A stretch of DNA of 64,000 nt from Daphnia carinata (taxonomy: Eukaryota; Arthropoda; Branchiopoda; Diplostraca; Daphniidae): assembly GCF_022539665.2 (NCBI RefSeq), contig NC_081335.1, positions 1,178,001 to 1,242,000 on the forward strand, in the 5' to 3' direction. Below, piece by piece: positions 27,101-41,300 of the stretch. The position numbers and the translations under genes are program-made. A model generated the notes under the pieces. It saw only the letters and a program-made list of their open reading frames with translations, searched no databases and was not told where the DNA came from. How positions within the stretch are numbered: position 1 is the stretch's first letter; each line of letters begins with the position of its first letter.

Positions 27101-27712
27101 TTAAAAATCAAACGCCATCTACTGGTGGGCGACCTAGCTAAAAATAAGAATGGGGGGATGTGGCGATACATGGATGGCGATGCGGTTTTCACTTGTCAAA
27201 ACAAATCTTAAAAATTCCTGTTCCCAACACCATTAAATTTTAAATAAGCGAAGCGTTAAGACGATATCGAAAAAACAAGCTAAATTTTTAAAGAGGAAGC
27301 CAAAAACGTACCGAATTTGATGAATTCTCCCACATCGTGTATTGTTTATACGTATTCCAACCCTCATTCTCTTCAACGCCGTTTTACGAATTTGTAAGTC
27401 TGATACATGACAATTTTTTAAAACCTGGAATCGATTCCCTTAGATACTCGTGTTAACAGAAGAACCGTCCCCAATAAAGATACAATAGGATCATTGTAAC
27501 AACAACACAAGCATTAATCGAAGAGAGGGATGGCGATGGACGACGGATCGAATAAGCAAAGAAACTAAATCGGGTTTCTTTTTAATTGTCCCCACGAGTT
27601 TCGCGAACCAACGGTCCGGATTTTGTCGATCGAGAACGAACGCAAGTAACGCATTTTTAAGTTCACGAAAGATATAATACCCGCGATCGAAAGTATTTTC
27701 AATTTTTTTTTC

Positions 27713-27718
27713 TTTAAT
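27713..27718 (-). terminator. Candidate poly(A) signal of PA2G4
   Basis: ATTAAA on the minus strand, about 60 bases after the PA2G4 stop codon; a common variant of AATAAA. Confidence 0.45.
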
Positions 27719-27776
27719 GAGAGTTCCAGGTCGAGTTAAGGGTTGGGCGTATAACTAACACGAGTTGCGGTAGGTT

Positions 27777-29591
27777 TTAATTGGCTGTTACAGGTGCTGC
27801 TTCCTGCCGTAGAGAGGAAAATTGGCTCAGTGTCCGTGTTCTCTACCCGTGTTTAATTAAAGAAAGTGGACAGACTAACCTTTTTCACTTCAGCTGTTGC
27901 AGTCTTCTTCTTCTTGTTAGGCTTGCTACGAGTGGAGGAGGTTATTAGTTTCTTGATTTCCTCGTCGGTGATGCTGTTTTCCGTTTGGAAAGCCGTAGGG
28001 TCAAGAGAGATACCAGTGATCTTCTGCGGGCCGTTGGGCATCAACAAGACCGTAAACTTGAACTGAGCCACGATCTCATCTATAAGCAGAAATGTCCACC
28101 GTTAGCATCAGAAAAAAACAACAGGTTCAATCGATTTTAAGGTCTCCCACTTACTCGGTTTCTCGTAAAGGACGTGGAAGGGTTCTAGCAACTTGTGAGA
28201 GACGCACTCGAGGACTCCCATGCGAGCCTTTTTCTCATCTTCCAGGTTACGAAGGGAGAAAGGCATCGTACCACACTTAGAGTTGACTTCCGTGAAAAGC
28301 GCACGAGAGGCCTTCATCTTCAACATGTACGTCTCGTTGGTTTTTTTGAACACCGTCGTTCGGGTATCCATCTCTTTAGCCTTAATAATGATGAAAATTG
28401 TAAGTTAGTCACTATTTCGTCCCTAAGCCCTCTCCCTCTTTGAATATAAAGCAAATGTATCTCACCACTCCTTCCCCGGAGCTGACCAAAACATCAATGG
28501 CGTAGACTTCGTGCAACTCGAAAGTTGTCTTTTCGTGTTCTTTGCGCTGGATTTCGTTGGGATTCTGAATGATCGACTTTTCACCGTCGATCTCAAACTG
28601 CTTCAATTGATGGCTGAGCATTCCCTCGATAGGTTTGCACTTGTAACTCTCGGCGACGGTCTGGACTACATTTGTGACTGCTTGATTCTGTAATGGGTTG
28701 TTAACATTGTACATTATTTTGTTGGAGTTGGAACAAGTAAAGAATAATTGCCTTACCTCTGTACCAGGTTTCATTAACCTAAGAGCTGCTTCAGATGCAT
28801 AGTGGGCGGCCAGGAGAACATCAGCTTTACGTCCAGTAATTTTGGTGGATGAAGTACTACCAACAATAACTGTATGAGCCACTGAGGCTATGAAGCCATC
28901 AACGTGAGCACCTAAATCACTAGCAAAAAAACAGCATCATTAATGGATATGTCACGATTACAAAAAAATGTATGCTTTACATTTTAACCACATCTCCATC
29001 CTTAAGTTCCACATCTGTGTCACTGGCCAAGGGAGAGAAATGACAAACACAGTTGTTGACAGAAAGGCATGTTGGGAAGGCAATGCCCTTTTTCAAATCT
29101 TTCTCCTTTTTGAAAACCTTTACTGTTTCTTCAAGAAGCAATTTATCTCCAAGTGAGCAAAGCTCCCGAACAGAGGCTCCCACCACACACTTGGCAATAA
29201 CTCCTTGGATCACACCTATATCGTTTAAAAAATGCAACATTAGTTTGTATAATGAAAAAGCATTCATTATAGTTATTTCAAACAGTTTCGTCAAAGAATG
29301 TGGGGCAATGAATGTGTCTAATCTAATCTACTGGTGTCTTGCACATTGGTTTAACTGAGGCATGAAATACCAATTGCATGCAAAGTATCAATACTAGGTT
29401 AGTCAATTTGACGTGAAAATGGTAGACAATTTGAGAGAAAGAAAAACGAACGAGAAAACTCGTGTTTGGAAACAGCTGGTTACTCCCGAACTGAACTTAC
29501 GATTTGCAATATCTCCAGCCATTTTATATTTGGTGACGACCAAATCTTCGGCGATGGTTTTTTCCTGATCATCTTTATCTTTGTCAGCCAT
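27777..29591 (-). CDS. PA2G4: Proliferation-associated protein 2G4 (EBP1 homologue)
   Basis: Member of the methionine aminopeptidase fold family that has lost peptidase activity. In animals it binds ribosomes near the exit tunnel and acts in ribosome biogenesis and growth control, in nucleolus and cytoplasm. Exons: 29591-29501, 29215-28981, 28919-28757, 28687-28466, 28380-28155, 28079-27880, 27803-27777; 387 residues against 394 in human. Clear landmarks are [51 protein letters not shown], and [19 protein letters not shown] lysine cluster (KPNKKKK) near residue 366 precedes a short tail ending EAAPVTAN; such basic tails carry RNA and nucleolar binding in the family. The last exon codes only eight residues. 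The start [12 protein letters not shown] is the first ATG in frame and aligns with the family N-terminus. Confidence 0.97.
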
Positions 29592-32354
29592 TTTCTTGTA
29601 AATCAGGTCCTCGATTCACCAAAAATTGGAAAAACGTGTTCTAGTAGACAACTGACTTTGCCACGATTCTACGCACGATGGAATCCCTTGTCCACCACTA
29701 CGAAGCTCGCTAACACCGGTCCTGATAAAACGCGGGAATTTGAAGGGGAGAAAGGAGAGAATTAATACGGGTTGCTGCTAGAACGAAGCCATTTCTTTTT
29801 GCAAATCTAAATCGATGTAAATGTTGCTTTTCTTCCAACATTTTGTATTAATGAACAAAACAGTTGTACTTAAAAAAAAACATGACGGCAGTTTTTGAAA
29901 TTTTTTTTGCATCCGAATTCAGTAAAAAAAAAGGGCGTGGAAAGTAAAGAAGAATGATCAACTTCTTTATTACATTTTATTTCACTGTGGTAGCTTTATG
30001 GTGAATTTATATACATGTTATCAATGAATTCATCGTTCTTCATCATTTAACTTTTATAATTGCTGTTTAATTCCACAATTTTATTGTTTAACAAGTTGCG
30101 ACAGCGATGTACACTTCTTATCCCAACTCACAGATGGCGTGGTTTTGGAAGGAACAGAACTAATCAAGTTATGCTCGTTACAAAAATTATAAGCACGTCT
30201 TCTGCTCATGGTCCATTACACTTGAGCTTTTGAGTGAACTCACGCTATCTCCAAGAAACCAAAAGATTCATTTCCAGAATCCTCATTAGTGTCACGATAC
30301 GGAATTACCAACGTTGGCGTGTCGTGCGTGGTAGCCCTTCCACTTATTTCTCCCTTTGTCGTAGACTTTTAAAATGGAATTGATCAATCTAAAAAAAAAA
30401 AAAATCTTTTGAGAAAGCTATGCTCCAATAAATGGGACACATTTACTACGAGTTCCAGCTGATATCGATCTTGAAAGCCCCGTCTATAAATGAATCTTAA
30501 AATTTTCGAATTTCAATCAGCTACCTCGTGCCACCATCTTGAAGCAGCCGAACGTAGAGATTGACGGGAATAAACAAGACGCCGCCGTCGCCGCCGGTTA
30601 TGTAAAAAAAAAAATAATAAGAACTTTAAAAAGAAGCACCGGTTCGTCCCAACATTCTTGGCTCTTCGCCAAAATTTCCCTTGAACCCGTAGAGAATGCT
30701 GTTGTCCATCAATCTTGTACAAGAGCTTTGTGTATAATCCCATTTTCGCCCTAGTCAATCCTCTTTCCTTGTATAGCAAACAGAAAACTAAACTTTGTAC
30801 AAAATTTTTTCAGAAAACAAACAAAAACAGCTTCGGACGGCACTTTCAAACATGATATTGTCGCAACCTAAATATTAACCCGTTTGGGTGCTTTCACGTC
30901 TTACCGATGCTGGATCAGATATGAATGTTTAAAAAGGCAATTGCCTCGTCACCACTCACGTTATTTACACACACACACACACACACAATGTAGAAACGAA
31001 TTGAGCGTGAATGACGAGAGCTTCAGATAGCGGTTGATCGACGGCTCTTTGTTGAATCATCAAGTCCATTTTCTTTTTTCTTTTTTTTTTGTTCAATTTG
31101 AATATGGTGAGTAGTTCCAGTAATGTATACATAATTCATGTGTGATGCATGTCAAGCCATTAAAAAAAAAGGCTTTTTAATTTTATTTTTTTTACAGTTT
31201 TTGGTGGCGACGAATATCTTGTATTTTGTATCTCCTTTTTTTTTCTCCTTCATTTTCTTTCTTTTTTTTGCACTTCAACAACTAACGTTTCTCTCCCTCT
31301 TTTGTCGACAGATTAAAAAGGTGAAACAAAGGGGAAATCAATGGACGAAAAAGGCTGGAAAAAAATATATACGTGTGAAAAAAAAATGCAAAAATTGAAA
31401 GTGGGGCGAGGCTAGAGACAACTGCAAGTTTATAGAGGAGAAATAAGGGAAAGAAACAAAAGAAATCAGTCGCTGCATCAAATAACACGACGGACGCATT
31501 TTCCTTTTTTTTCTACATCCGATTGCCGAACTGCGTCATCCACACGCTGAAAAGTTTCCTCTCCTCCGCAGACAATTAAGAAAAAAGGAAGATACACAGA
31601 CAATTGACATTTAAAAAAAAAAAAAGAAAAGAAAAAAAAATTGTCTTTCTCGAAAGGCTTCGCAATAGGTGAAAGTCATGACATAATCAATTACAGATTC
31701 TTAATTGTCATAAATTTCCATTAGTAATAATAATAATGAATAAAATGGTGGAGAAGGAGAAAGCAGCGCAAAAGAAAGAGACGACGCGTGGTGTGATCTA
31801 GATTGGGCACATATGTGGCGTTTCCCATCAAATAATTCTCAGGGTAGGGGGGGGTGGGCGGGTGGCAGGGCTCTACAAAGGAGGAGGTGTAGGCAAAAAA
31901 AAAAGAATTTGAATAAGAAACTTGTTGCGGCCGGTTTTTGTTTGTATAAACGGCTACAAAAAAAAAGCAGCCAACTTACAAAAGGGGAGTTCTAAAATAA
32001 AAAAGGAAGTGGCTAATGGGATAAAAGAGTGGGCACTTGATTTGCATCTTTTTTAGCTTAAAAAGCCGCACAATTGAAATTCAGTTAAATTTTTTTTGTG
32101 GGGGGGGGATATTAGGTTTTTCTTTACACGGTGCCTCCTCGGATGGTATCTTCAGCTCAATGCCGTCGAAATAGAAAATAAAAATAATAATTAAAAAAAA
32201 GCTATGTATATTATAAGACCCTTTCCAAAATAACAACGCGGCCATTTTCGGACTTGTTGACGATGAATGGTGGGGGGAGCTCTGATTTCTGACGTCCACG
32301 GATGGTCGCAATTTATCTGTTGTCCTATTCCTTCTTTTTTTTTAAATTTAATTT
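29592..32354. other. 2.8-kb intergenic region (PA2G4 upstream, Ig gene 3' side)
   Basis: No gene supported. It should hold the PA2G4 promoter. A YY1/Pho-like CAAGATGGTGGC on the minus strand at about 30532-30543 and an AC microsatellite at 30967-30986 are visible. A minus-strand ORF at 30779-30513 passes through a poly-T-derived phenylalanine run and an arginine run and looks like chance. Confidence 0.5.
30967..30986. repeat. (AC)10 microsatellite
   Basis: Ten AC units in the region upstream of PA2G4. Confidence 0.9.
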
Positions 32355-35300
32355 CTAACAAAGAATAGCGGCCAATGTTAAAACGATCGTAGCAGACACG
32401 ACGGACCAGCTTGTCTGACAGGCAGCGGACGTCACTCGTCCAGCTTCATGCACTGCTGCTTCTACAATTAAATTTAAAAAACAAAAAAACCAACAATAAA
32501 TAAACTGTGTCATTGAGTCCACGCAATACTATTGTAAACACTGACAAACGAAAGAAATACAAACCTGTCACTGCAGAATCACTTCCTCCTTAAAATAAGA
32601 AATTGAAAGCGCAGCACAAAAATGAGGGGATAAAAAAAAGGAAAGTAATTACAGGGTTGCATGTCATCTCTTAGCACTGCCTTTTAGATGAAAATGACGT
32701 AATGTAAATAGGGACACGTACCTTCAGGCAAAGTGGTGAACTCGACGTGTAGGGGTCTCGACCAGCCGAACTTGTTCTTAGACTCGATCGTCAATTCGTG
32801 TTCCGTCGCAGACGTCAGTCCATGAAGTTGGTGAACGTGATTGAAGAGCATACCTCCTTGTTCAGAATCTTGCTCGTTAGCCTTGAGCAAAAGCTCTTCC
32901 CAATGAGAAGCCTGCAGATTTTTGAATGTTTATCAACAAATTATTATTCACATGATATCCTCAATGTCATTGTTTTATCATTTAACTAAAAGTCGGCAAG
33001 AAATTTAAATTTAAAAAAATTAAAAATTACCGAGGGGCGTCGATAACGAAGACGGTACTCCATCAACGGAGTGTGACTGACGGTGACCCATTCCAGCTCG
33101 ACGCCGTTGGTCAGCGGTTTGTTGCGCTTCAGCGTCGCCATGCTAGCAACACCTGAGGGCGAATAAACAATTCATAAATTTTTTTTTTTGTGTTTTCTAC
33201 TAGTTGACAACCCAACAAATGATCGTGTAATTTTTGTTACCGGTCATTTCGATGGTTTTGTGGTCGCGGCCGAATCGGTTCTCGCCGTGGCAAGTGTAAT
33301 TGGCGAAATCGTGAGTCTGGACGTTATCGATGGAGAGGACGTGGCGGGAACCAGTCGACGTCTGCACGTAACGATGATGAGGTGAATTAGGTCCGCTGGC
33401 CGATTCGAGACGCTCTCCATTCTTCGTCCAGAACACATTGGGTTTGGGCTCGCCGTGGACGGTGCACGTCAGTTCCGCATTGTATCCCTCGGCGATCGTC
33501 ACAAAGTTGACTTCCACTTCGATTTCCGGCTCATCTATCATCATTTGTTTCAACACATAATTTTAACGGCCGAGTAACACAAAATTTGTTCATGTTAGTC
33601 CGTGGTTAGGGGGGTTTGGAAATAAAAACAGATCCTCCAATAGGAAATACGAAAAAAAAAAATAAATAAAAAATAACTTACAGGTGACTTCTAGATTGAT
33701 GACGCCCTTGGCCGGGCTGCCCTCCGAGTTTTCGGCTGTGCACGTGTAGACGCCAGAGTGGTGTCGGTCGGTTTTGACGAAGGTTATCGTATGGCCCAGC
33801 ATGGTCCGCTGTCCATCAGGGAATTTCTTAGCTCCCTACGTATGAACAATTCATGAATTACATTTAAATACCACCAACCCTTATCATTATTTAGTGTGTG
33901 TGTGTGTGCGTGAATATAACTACGAACACACATCAATTCGAATGCATAATGAATTTTGGATTCATTTTAAATATTATAAAAATATGTTTATTACCTCGCG
34001 AGTCCAGGTGACGACCGGAAGGGGATTACCTGCGACTTCGCAAGACAAAGTCACCGGTTCGCCTTTCTTAACAACAGCCAGCCCAGTTGGTGGAACAGGT
34101 TTCACGCTAGGTGGCACTGTCAAATTTCAAACAGAACATTCTTTTAAATTCAACATTTTCTACGTTCAAAAAAAAAAAAAGAAAAAAAAAAAGAAACAAA
34201 AATACCGAGAATGTCGATGACATGTCTGAGCTCCCTTTGATCTTGGGTTGAGATCTGGCAGATATAAGATCCCTGGTCGGCCAAAGAGATGTTTCGTATG
34301 ATGAGTGAATTGCCCTCGTGCGAAATGCGAGTATCCTTGACAATGAGAACGGAACCGGCCGTCAGGATGTCGCCTTCTTCTCGTTTCCACAACAAAGTGT
34401 ATCCAGGCCCGAGTTCGTCGATCTCGCACGGCAAACGGACAGAGTCGCCTACCCGGACGCGGAAATGTTGCGGCGTCGACGTGAAATTCGGTTTCTTGAA
34501 AGACGAGTCCATCTCTTCCTCCTTGTCGTAATCGTCGTAGTCATCGTCGGCCGCTTCGAAATCTCCGTGAAAGTCATGCCCGTGCGTCGTAGAATCGGTC
34601 GGCGCGCTCAGCACAACTACCGCCGCCACCACAACTATTTAAAATAATAAAATAAACAAATAAGAACATGTTTAGGGCAACATATCGATTAGATAACACG
34701 CCCTACGGCCGAGATAAAGTTTCATAGAGAGCTGACCGATTAGTTTGTTCTCACACACTTTTAAATAGAATTAAAGCTGATCAGCTTTACTCGTAGAATT
34801 TTAAGTACTTTTATGAGAGGGGGACACACAATTCAGGTCAGAATGTGTGTCTCTAGGTACTCCGCCCATGAACAGCAAAGAGATCTTTGTTCCTATTTCA
34901 AGTCCTTTTCTTATTTTTTACCTGTGCCCCCTCGTATGTGAGAATTCGTCAATGAAGTGAGGAATTTGGCTCCCCACAGGTCGAACCAGGTCAAACGATT
35001 GAAAGAACCAGAGTGTACCACCCACCGACACACACGCACACGTACAGAAAAAAAAAAGACCATCATTAACCTCCAAGAAGAAAAAAAAAAGCTGTTTTTC
35101 CCCTCCCTTGTGTGGTTCTTTGTGTTTGCGTGTCTGGAGGTAGTAAAAAAAAAATTCTCCCAAGACTTTAAATATTTTGCATTAACATAGACACACACAC
35201 AGACCACCGAAAAAAAAACCAAATAGAGCGTGACACGGTCTGACCGAGCAATTAGTCAAGTGCATTAGTCTTTTAGTGCTGCACACAGAATGTATAGAGT

Positions 35301-38300
35301 CGTTTAAATTTATTTTTTTTTCCACACCGCACAGACAGCCGCTTTGTTTTTTTTACATATAAAAAAAAGAAAAACCTCTTTCAGTTGAGTTTATTTAGTC
35401 ATGTTTTTACGGTAGTCGTTTGGCGGTCCGAGAATTTAATTTTTTTTTTTTTTTTTTTTGAATGTTTACTACATTTTTCTATTTGTAGCGGTAAGCTAAG
35501 TCTTATAGTTAATCATTTCCGTTTGACTTTTACAAGAAATAAATTTAAACGCCATCATTTTTTTTTTCTTGGTTTAACCACTTGAATCAACATGACTCGA
35601 CAGGGGCTTCCGAAACTATCGAGAGAATCATCAAACAAAATAAACTGAAAGCAAAAAAAAGTGGGGAAAAAAAAAATCTGCTCCATCATCGGAAACTGAA
35701 CGCGTCTATTTACATCAACGCAGTTGAGCAAAAGTCAAGGATTTTCTTATTCGAGATATCAAAAAAAAAATAATAAATAAATAAATAATGACCAATGAAA
35801 ATTCAAAATTTGAAAAGGCTCAGATGGATGTACGACGTTTAAATCGTTCGTATTCAATTTATTTGTTTTTCCGATGAAGGAAATGAGAGGATAGATTGCG
35901 TGAGCGACAGGAATGTTCAATGAGTTCGTAGACAAAAAAAAAAATTCACGGTCGAATGCAAGACGTGAAAGCCGAGTCGGATCGAGTCATCTCTCAACGC
36001 GGATGAAAAAGCCCTTTTTTTTTTAACCTGTCATCCATTTTTATTTTTCTTAGACGTCTGTATGAGAGATGACTCGAAATGTTTTTTTCTAAAAATAAAC
36101 AAAATCTCTAGAAAATCTAACATGTCCCTGTGTGGTCTACTCGTATGCTAATGAGAGCGTTCTATTCCAATGAAGCAAAACGCACTGAAGGTAACAAGAA
36201 TCTTTTTAGAGAAACAACAAGACAGATAGGGCACACAACATTTTCTTCAGCTTAAAACAATATACCCATATACGATGCGAGTGTGTAATCACGAATCTAC
36301 TTTCATCCTAAACGGGTGTCGAAGCAATGTCCGTGACTCATTAAACGTTAAAGAAAAAGGCATCACGAAAAATTGTTGATGGAAATTTTTCCGATAGATG
36401 GCCAGACGTTCGAGGGCACGAGCCGGACATGAAAAACGATCACGAGCATTTATTATCCGATCGAGACTCTTGGCAAGAAAGAAAAAAAAAAAAAAAGAAG
36501 TAATGGTAACCTGATCGTGATGAACGATAGCTGTGGTTTCAGAAAAGGGGGAGAAAGAAGAAAACGACTTGCAATCGGATCTGAGATTTACATTCCATCC
36601 CATTTTCTTGCACGAAAAGAAACAAAAGAACATATGGCTGTAGGAGATGATTCCCGGTATGTATTAGAAATGTACATGGCCGCGGAACCAATCGAGACGC
36701 TTTGATTACATTTGATTTTACAAGTGGCTTTCTCTCTTGTCTTTTCCCGCTTGTGTATATATTTATATCCCAACCTCGCCCTTCGATGACGATGGTCTAA
36801 CTCGATTGCTCTACGGCCGTTTTGTTTAGTTAACAGGGGGCCCGCATCTCGAACCCCAAAAAAAAACGGAATCTGGTTTCCGTCAAGTACCGGTCAAGAG
36901 CCTCCGATTTGTAACGATGCCAGTAAATGAATCAATTCCGTTTGAGCCACTTTCATCTACGGCCTTCGGGGCCATGTAACAATATTAGGGCAATGTGATG
37001 CAAACATCACGACCTTCTTCTTCTTTTTCCCGAAATGTCGTACGCGCACAAAAGAGAGAAAAGCCAGATGGCTCACTCCTCTCTTTTATGCGCGTCCCTT
37101 TTTATTATTTTTTTTTTTTTTCACTATGTATTTATTTAAAGGGACAACCACCTGACACAATGAGAACCAGGTGGTTGTCCGCCAGTCATGTCGGACCTTC
37201 ACACAACATTTTTTTGTTCCTTTCCTAAATTTCTAAAGGTGTGTCTATTTAAGAAGAGGGAAAGAAAAAAGAATCGTCTTTAACTACATCCGGCGGTGTG
37301 TGGAACATTTCTGAACACGATGACGTACCAGTCGGAAACATATATATACTTTTCAGGGGAAATGAATATGGAAAAAAAAAAGTGGAAAGCCGATACCCTT
37401 TTTCTTGTGTGTCGGGATGAATAACAGAAAAAGAAAAAGGGGGGGGGGGCGCAAAAAAGAGAATGTCTTTTGTGGCGGCGTTAGTGACCTATGAACCTCT
37501 ATGGCGGTGCCATACTGTGAGTGTAACTATAGGGTGGGTTTTGACTCTCTCTCTCAAAAGATACTTTATATTATTTAACAGTTGAGAGGGAATCGTTGTT
37601 TCAAAATAAAGTACGAGACCAAATATATATCTATAGACGCATAAGAAAAAACCCAAAACACGTCAAGAAAGAAAAGGGGGAGTAAAAAGCTTTTTAGGAA
37701 AGGAAAAAAAAAGGAAGAGAGGGAGAAAATAGGTTTCGGCAACCTTGGGAGCCATCTTATCTGATGGGTTGCCGAAACCCAGAGGGACCCCTAATCTATC
37801 GGGGCTCATCTAGAAAGACGTCTAGCACGTAAGCACAGGGCAGCTAAGCTCCCCCAACAAGAGCAATTTGGGGGCATCTGGAACGCCTCCTCCATCTTCG
37901 GCAAATAGCTCTTCTCTCTTTCCTTATTTTTATCTTTTTCCTGTCCCCCCCCCTCAAAAAAAAAAAAAATATATATTTCATATTTTTTTTAAATTTATTT
38001 TTCCCGTCTTTTAAAATCTTGCGTCAGCACCACTATCTTCACAGGCACATATATAGAAGAGAGTGCTCCTGTAATCATTGAAACAGGGCGGGGGGCCCGG
38101 TTCCATCTCTCCAAAGAACTCCAAGAAAATTTTTAATTTTGATAATGATAGCGCGAGCTTTACCTAATCAATCAATGGTTGCTCTTTCAACAAAAAAAAA
38201 ATGCCATCAAAAATGAGAAAAATTCATTTGGAAGAGTGGAAATGGGCCTCTCTCTTTTTTTACGACAAAGCAATCTTCTTCTACTACATCGAACCCCCCA

Positions 38301-41300
38301 TGAAGGTTCAAAGGGGGACAAGTTGCTAGGCCTCAAATAAAAATTGTGATGGGAACCTCTTTTAAAATTCTATCTATTTTTTTTTTCTTTACTACCACTT
38401 TAGAAAGAAAAAAAAGGAAAATGGTTCAAATCTTATTGGATACAAAAAAAAAAGTTTGAAACCTACAAGATCCGTTGGTGAAAATTCAAACAATTGCGGG
38501 GCATTTATCGGATTTGAAGAAAATTGTAGAGGGGACGTTCAACAATAGGCTTCAAATGACAAGAGGCTCTTCCCAATTGATTAGTTCGCCAAAAAGAAAC
38601 AGTTCCAATTTCTACATTTGTTTAAAAAAATGTGGTTGGGTGCGTCGTGTCAGAAACGTGCCGATCGAGAAACACCCACAGGGTATGTAGACAAGAAAGT
38701 ATTCAACACGTACATACACACCTTTTGTCGTGAACAGCCCACGGCAAAAGACTTGTCCAATCACCCAACCGGAAAACAAAAAATCCAAGCAAGACACAAC
38801 ATTTCTTTTCTTTTTTATCGAACCCCATTTATATTGACTCGAGTGTGTATCTTTCAAACAATACAGCCGAAAATTCTGCTTGTATTCATCGTTAACTAAG
38901 AACTGCCCTTTTTTTTTTTGAATAGCCGCTAATCTTTGGTCATTTATTTTAACAAAAGATTTCTTTACCTGTCCATCTTTCCCACCTTTTTTTTTTTCCT
39001 AAAAAAAATTTCGAAACCTGGGTTTTTTTTTGTTGAAAACCAGCACACACACTACTGGACGTTTCCGGTATTTCGTAATAGTGACGATTGTGGTGTCATG
39101 AAAAATTCACGCCCGATGCGCATCGTGGCGCGAGGGTAACGACTTGATTCAATGCCACGGCACGGGCAAAACAATTTTTTTTTAAATATGAAATAAACTC
39201 GAATCAACTCGCTTCAATCTACAAAAATGGGAAAGTGCTTTGAATAAATGACGCCGTTTATCATACGAGATACATACAAAAGAACGGTCGGGGGAATTTT
39301 GATTTTTATTGACTCCGCAACGAGTTCATTCATTCGTGAAAAGGTATGCCTCTCAATCGTGAAACCCAATCCCTTAGTAATCGATAGAGGCCTTGAAAAA
39401 AAAAAAAAAAAAAAATTTAACGATTCGATACTAATGTTGATTCCGGCTATTGTGTAGCGGCCGGAAACTCATCGGGACGAGAACAAAGTCGAACGCAAAC
39501 ACGAAAAAGAAAAAAAAAATATGTTGTCCTTTTTAAACGAAACAAATTTTTTCTCTTTTAGGACATCTGAATAATCGTGTTACTTTAAAGCTGTGTGTGT
39601 CATATATTACCATGTCTCTGTGAGAGAAAGAGAGAGACAAACAAAAGAGCGATAAACCCGGATGTGTTTGAAAGCGCCAGTGGCCTGGAAAAATGGGAAA
39701 CTGAGCAAACAACAGTTTTTTTTTATTTTTGATGCCTTTGAGCGGATTATTCCCAACAAAGAAAGTCGTATTTCACGTATGTGTGTTTTTATTCGTTATT
39801 ATAATTTTTTTTTGAAGGTGTAACTCGATACATTGACGAGTACATGCGTGTCCCATGTTGTTACGGCCATACCACGGTGAATGAAAGAGGATCGACCCAA
39901 TAATCCCCTCCAACTAAATCCCCCCCTTTCTAGAGCAATTTCCATATAGGGGAATCAACTTTTTTTTTCTTTTTAAACATCCAATAGGATAGAGAGAGAA
40001 ATATCTAACACATAGACGCAAAGATCCGATTACTAGCCCGTGTTTGTTATTTCTCTCTCTTCGTTAACAAACACCCCGCACCATATTCGAAGATTGTCAA
40101 ACCCATTTGAAAACAATCACTTCACGTCACTTTAGGAAAACACTCGAAAACATTTCGTGAAAACAAATGACGCACGTAATTAATTACTCAAACCCATTTC
40201 CTTCTATGGGTTTGCCCCGTTTACGACCCAACAGAAACTTAAATACTAAAAAAAAAAAAAAAAAGAGTTGCGGTTTAAAAAAAGAAGCGGCACCAAGTTC
40301 CCCCCCCCTCTTATTTCATTTTACAACGTCTCGGTTGGCGGGTATCGCTTAAAAACAAAAAAAAAATGCGGTCGAAAATCTATGGAGCCTCAAGCGGTAC
40401 GTTCAACATTTTTTTTTTCCAAAAACACGGGAGCTGCTTTTTACGTTAATATACAGGAAGCAAAAGAACGAGAGAGAGCTTTCCCCTTACACACTCAACG
40501 GTCGACGTACACACTCGAAATGTATACAATATATTCAACAACAAAAAAAGAGCTAACATCGTGATGAATATTCCCCATCTTGTTATCGTACGTTATTTTT
40601 GTTGATCAACCCTTCATGTTGTATATATTTCATATAAAGGAAAAATAGGGGAGAGAGCCTCTTTCAATTTGTGAGCAGAGAGATTGGGGTTAGTAAATAA
40701 TGAAAGATTTTCAATTCGTAATTCGAAACTAAGACTGGAGGTTGTAACGAAAATTAACGTTCGAAACTTGGAATAATAAATTTGCGATGATAAAAAGCTG
40801 TTCACCTTTTGTTTTTCCAGGTGAGTGTTGGAAAAAAAAAATTCATTAAAAAAAAAGGGTAAAACAAAAAACTGGGGGATGGATCATGTTTTAAAAAAGA
40901 AACCGGTTTAACTGAAATACAAACTAAAATCACATCAAGTGAGAGAATGTGGAAATGCGTTGTCTTTTCAACCGTAAATGGTCATCACGTCGGCGATAAA
41001 AGACAAACGGCAAAAAAAAAAAAAAAACACAACTTGTAGCTAAGAAGAAGCTTTTCCTTGTTGAAGGACATGGCAAACACCAAAAAGAAATTTTGCTTAC
41101 TCGAAAAAAAAAAAAAAAAAAAAAAGAGAAGCGAATATCTCCAGAACTGAACAACCATAAAAATTCAACCGGAATTTTTGGCTGGAACAGTCCGACTACA
41201 TTTCACACGCTGGGCGCGTCTCATAGAAGAAGATTACCATGACAACGAGAGCGTCCTTTCCTTTTTTTATGCTCACACACAATTTTCTAAGGGGAAAATA

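Larger units (their letters stand above)
17331..27712. other. 10.4-kb intergenic region, no gene supported
   Basis: Lies upstream of the nAChR start codon and downstream of PA2G4. Open frames here are short, low-complexity or antisense to one another, and none resembles a known protein. It likely holds the receptor promoter and any non-coding 5' exons, which I could not place. Contents noted: an AAG microsatellite (17627-17651), a T-run (about 18098-18113), an AC repeat (18913-18932), a T-run near 21098-21117 and two small hairpins at 24103-24167. Confidence 0.6.

Noticed and set aside
30513-30779. 88-codon minus-strand frame upstream of PA2G4
   Set aside because: Contains homopolymer-derived Phe and Arg runs and no recognisable domain.
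37732-37779. Hairpin as a microRNA precursor
   Set aside because: A 13-bp stem with a 22-base loop is too short for a Drosha/Dicer substrate, and flanks do not extend pairing.
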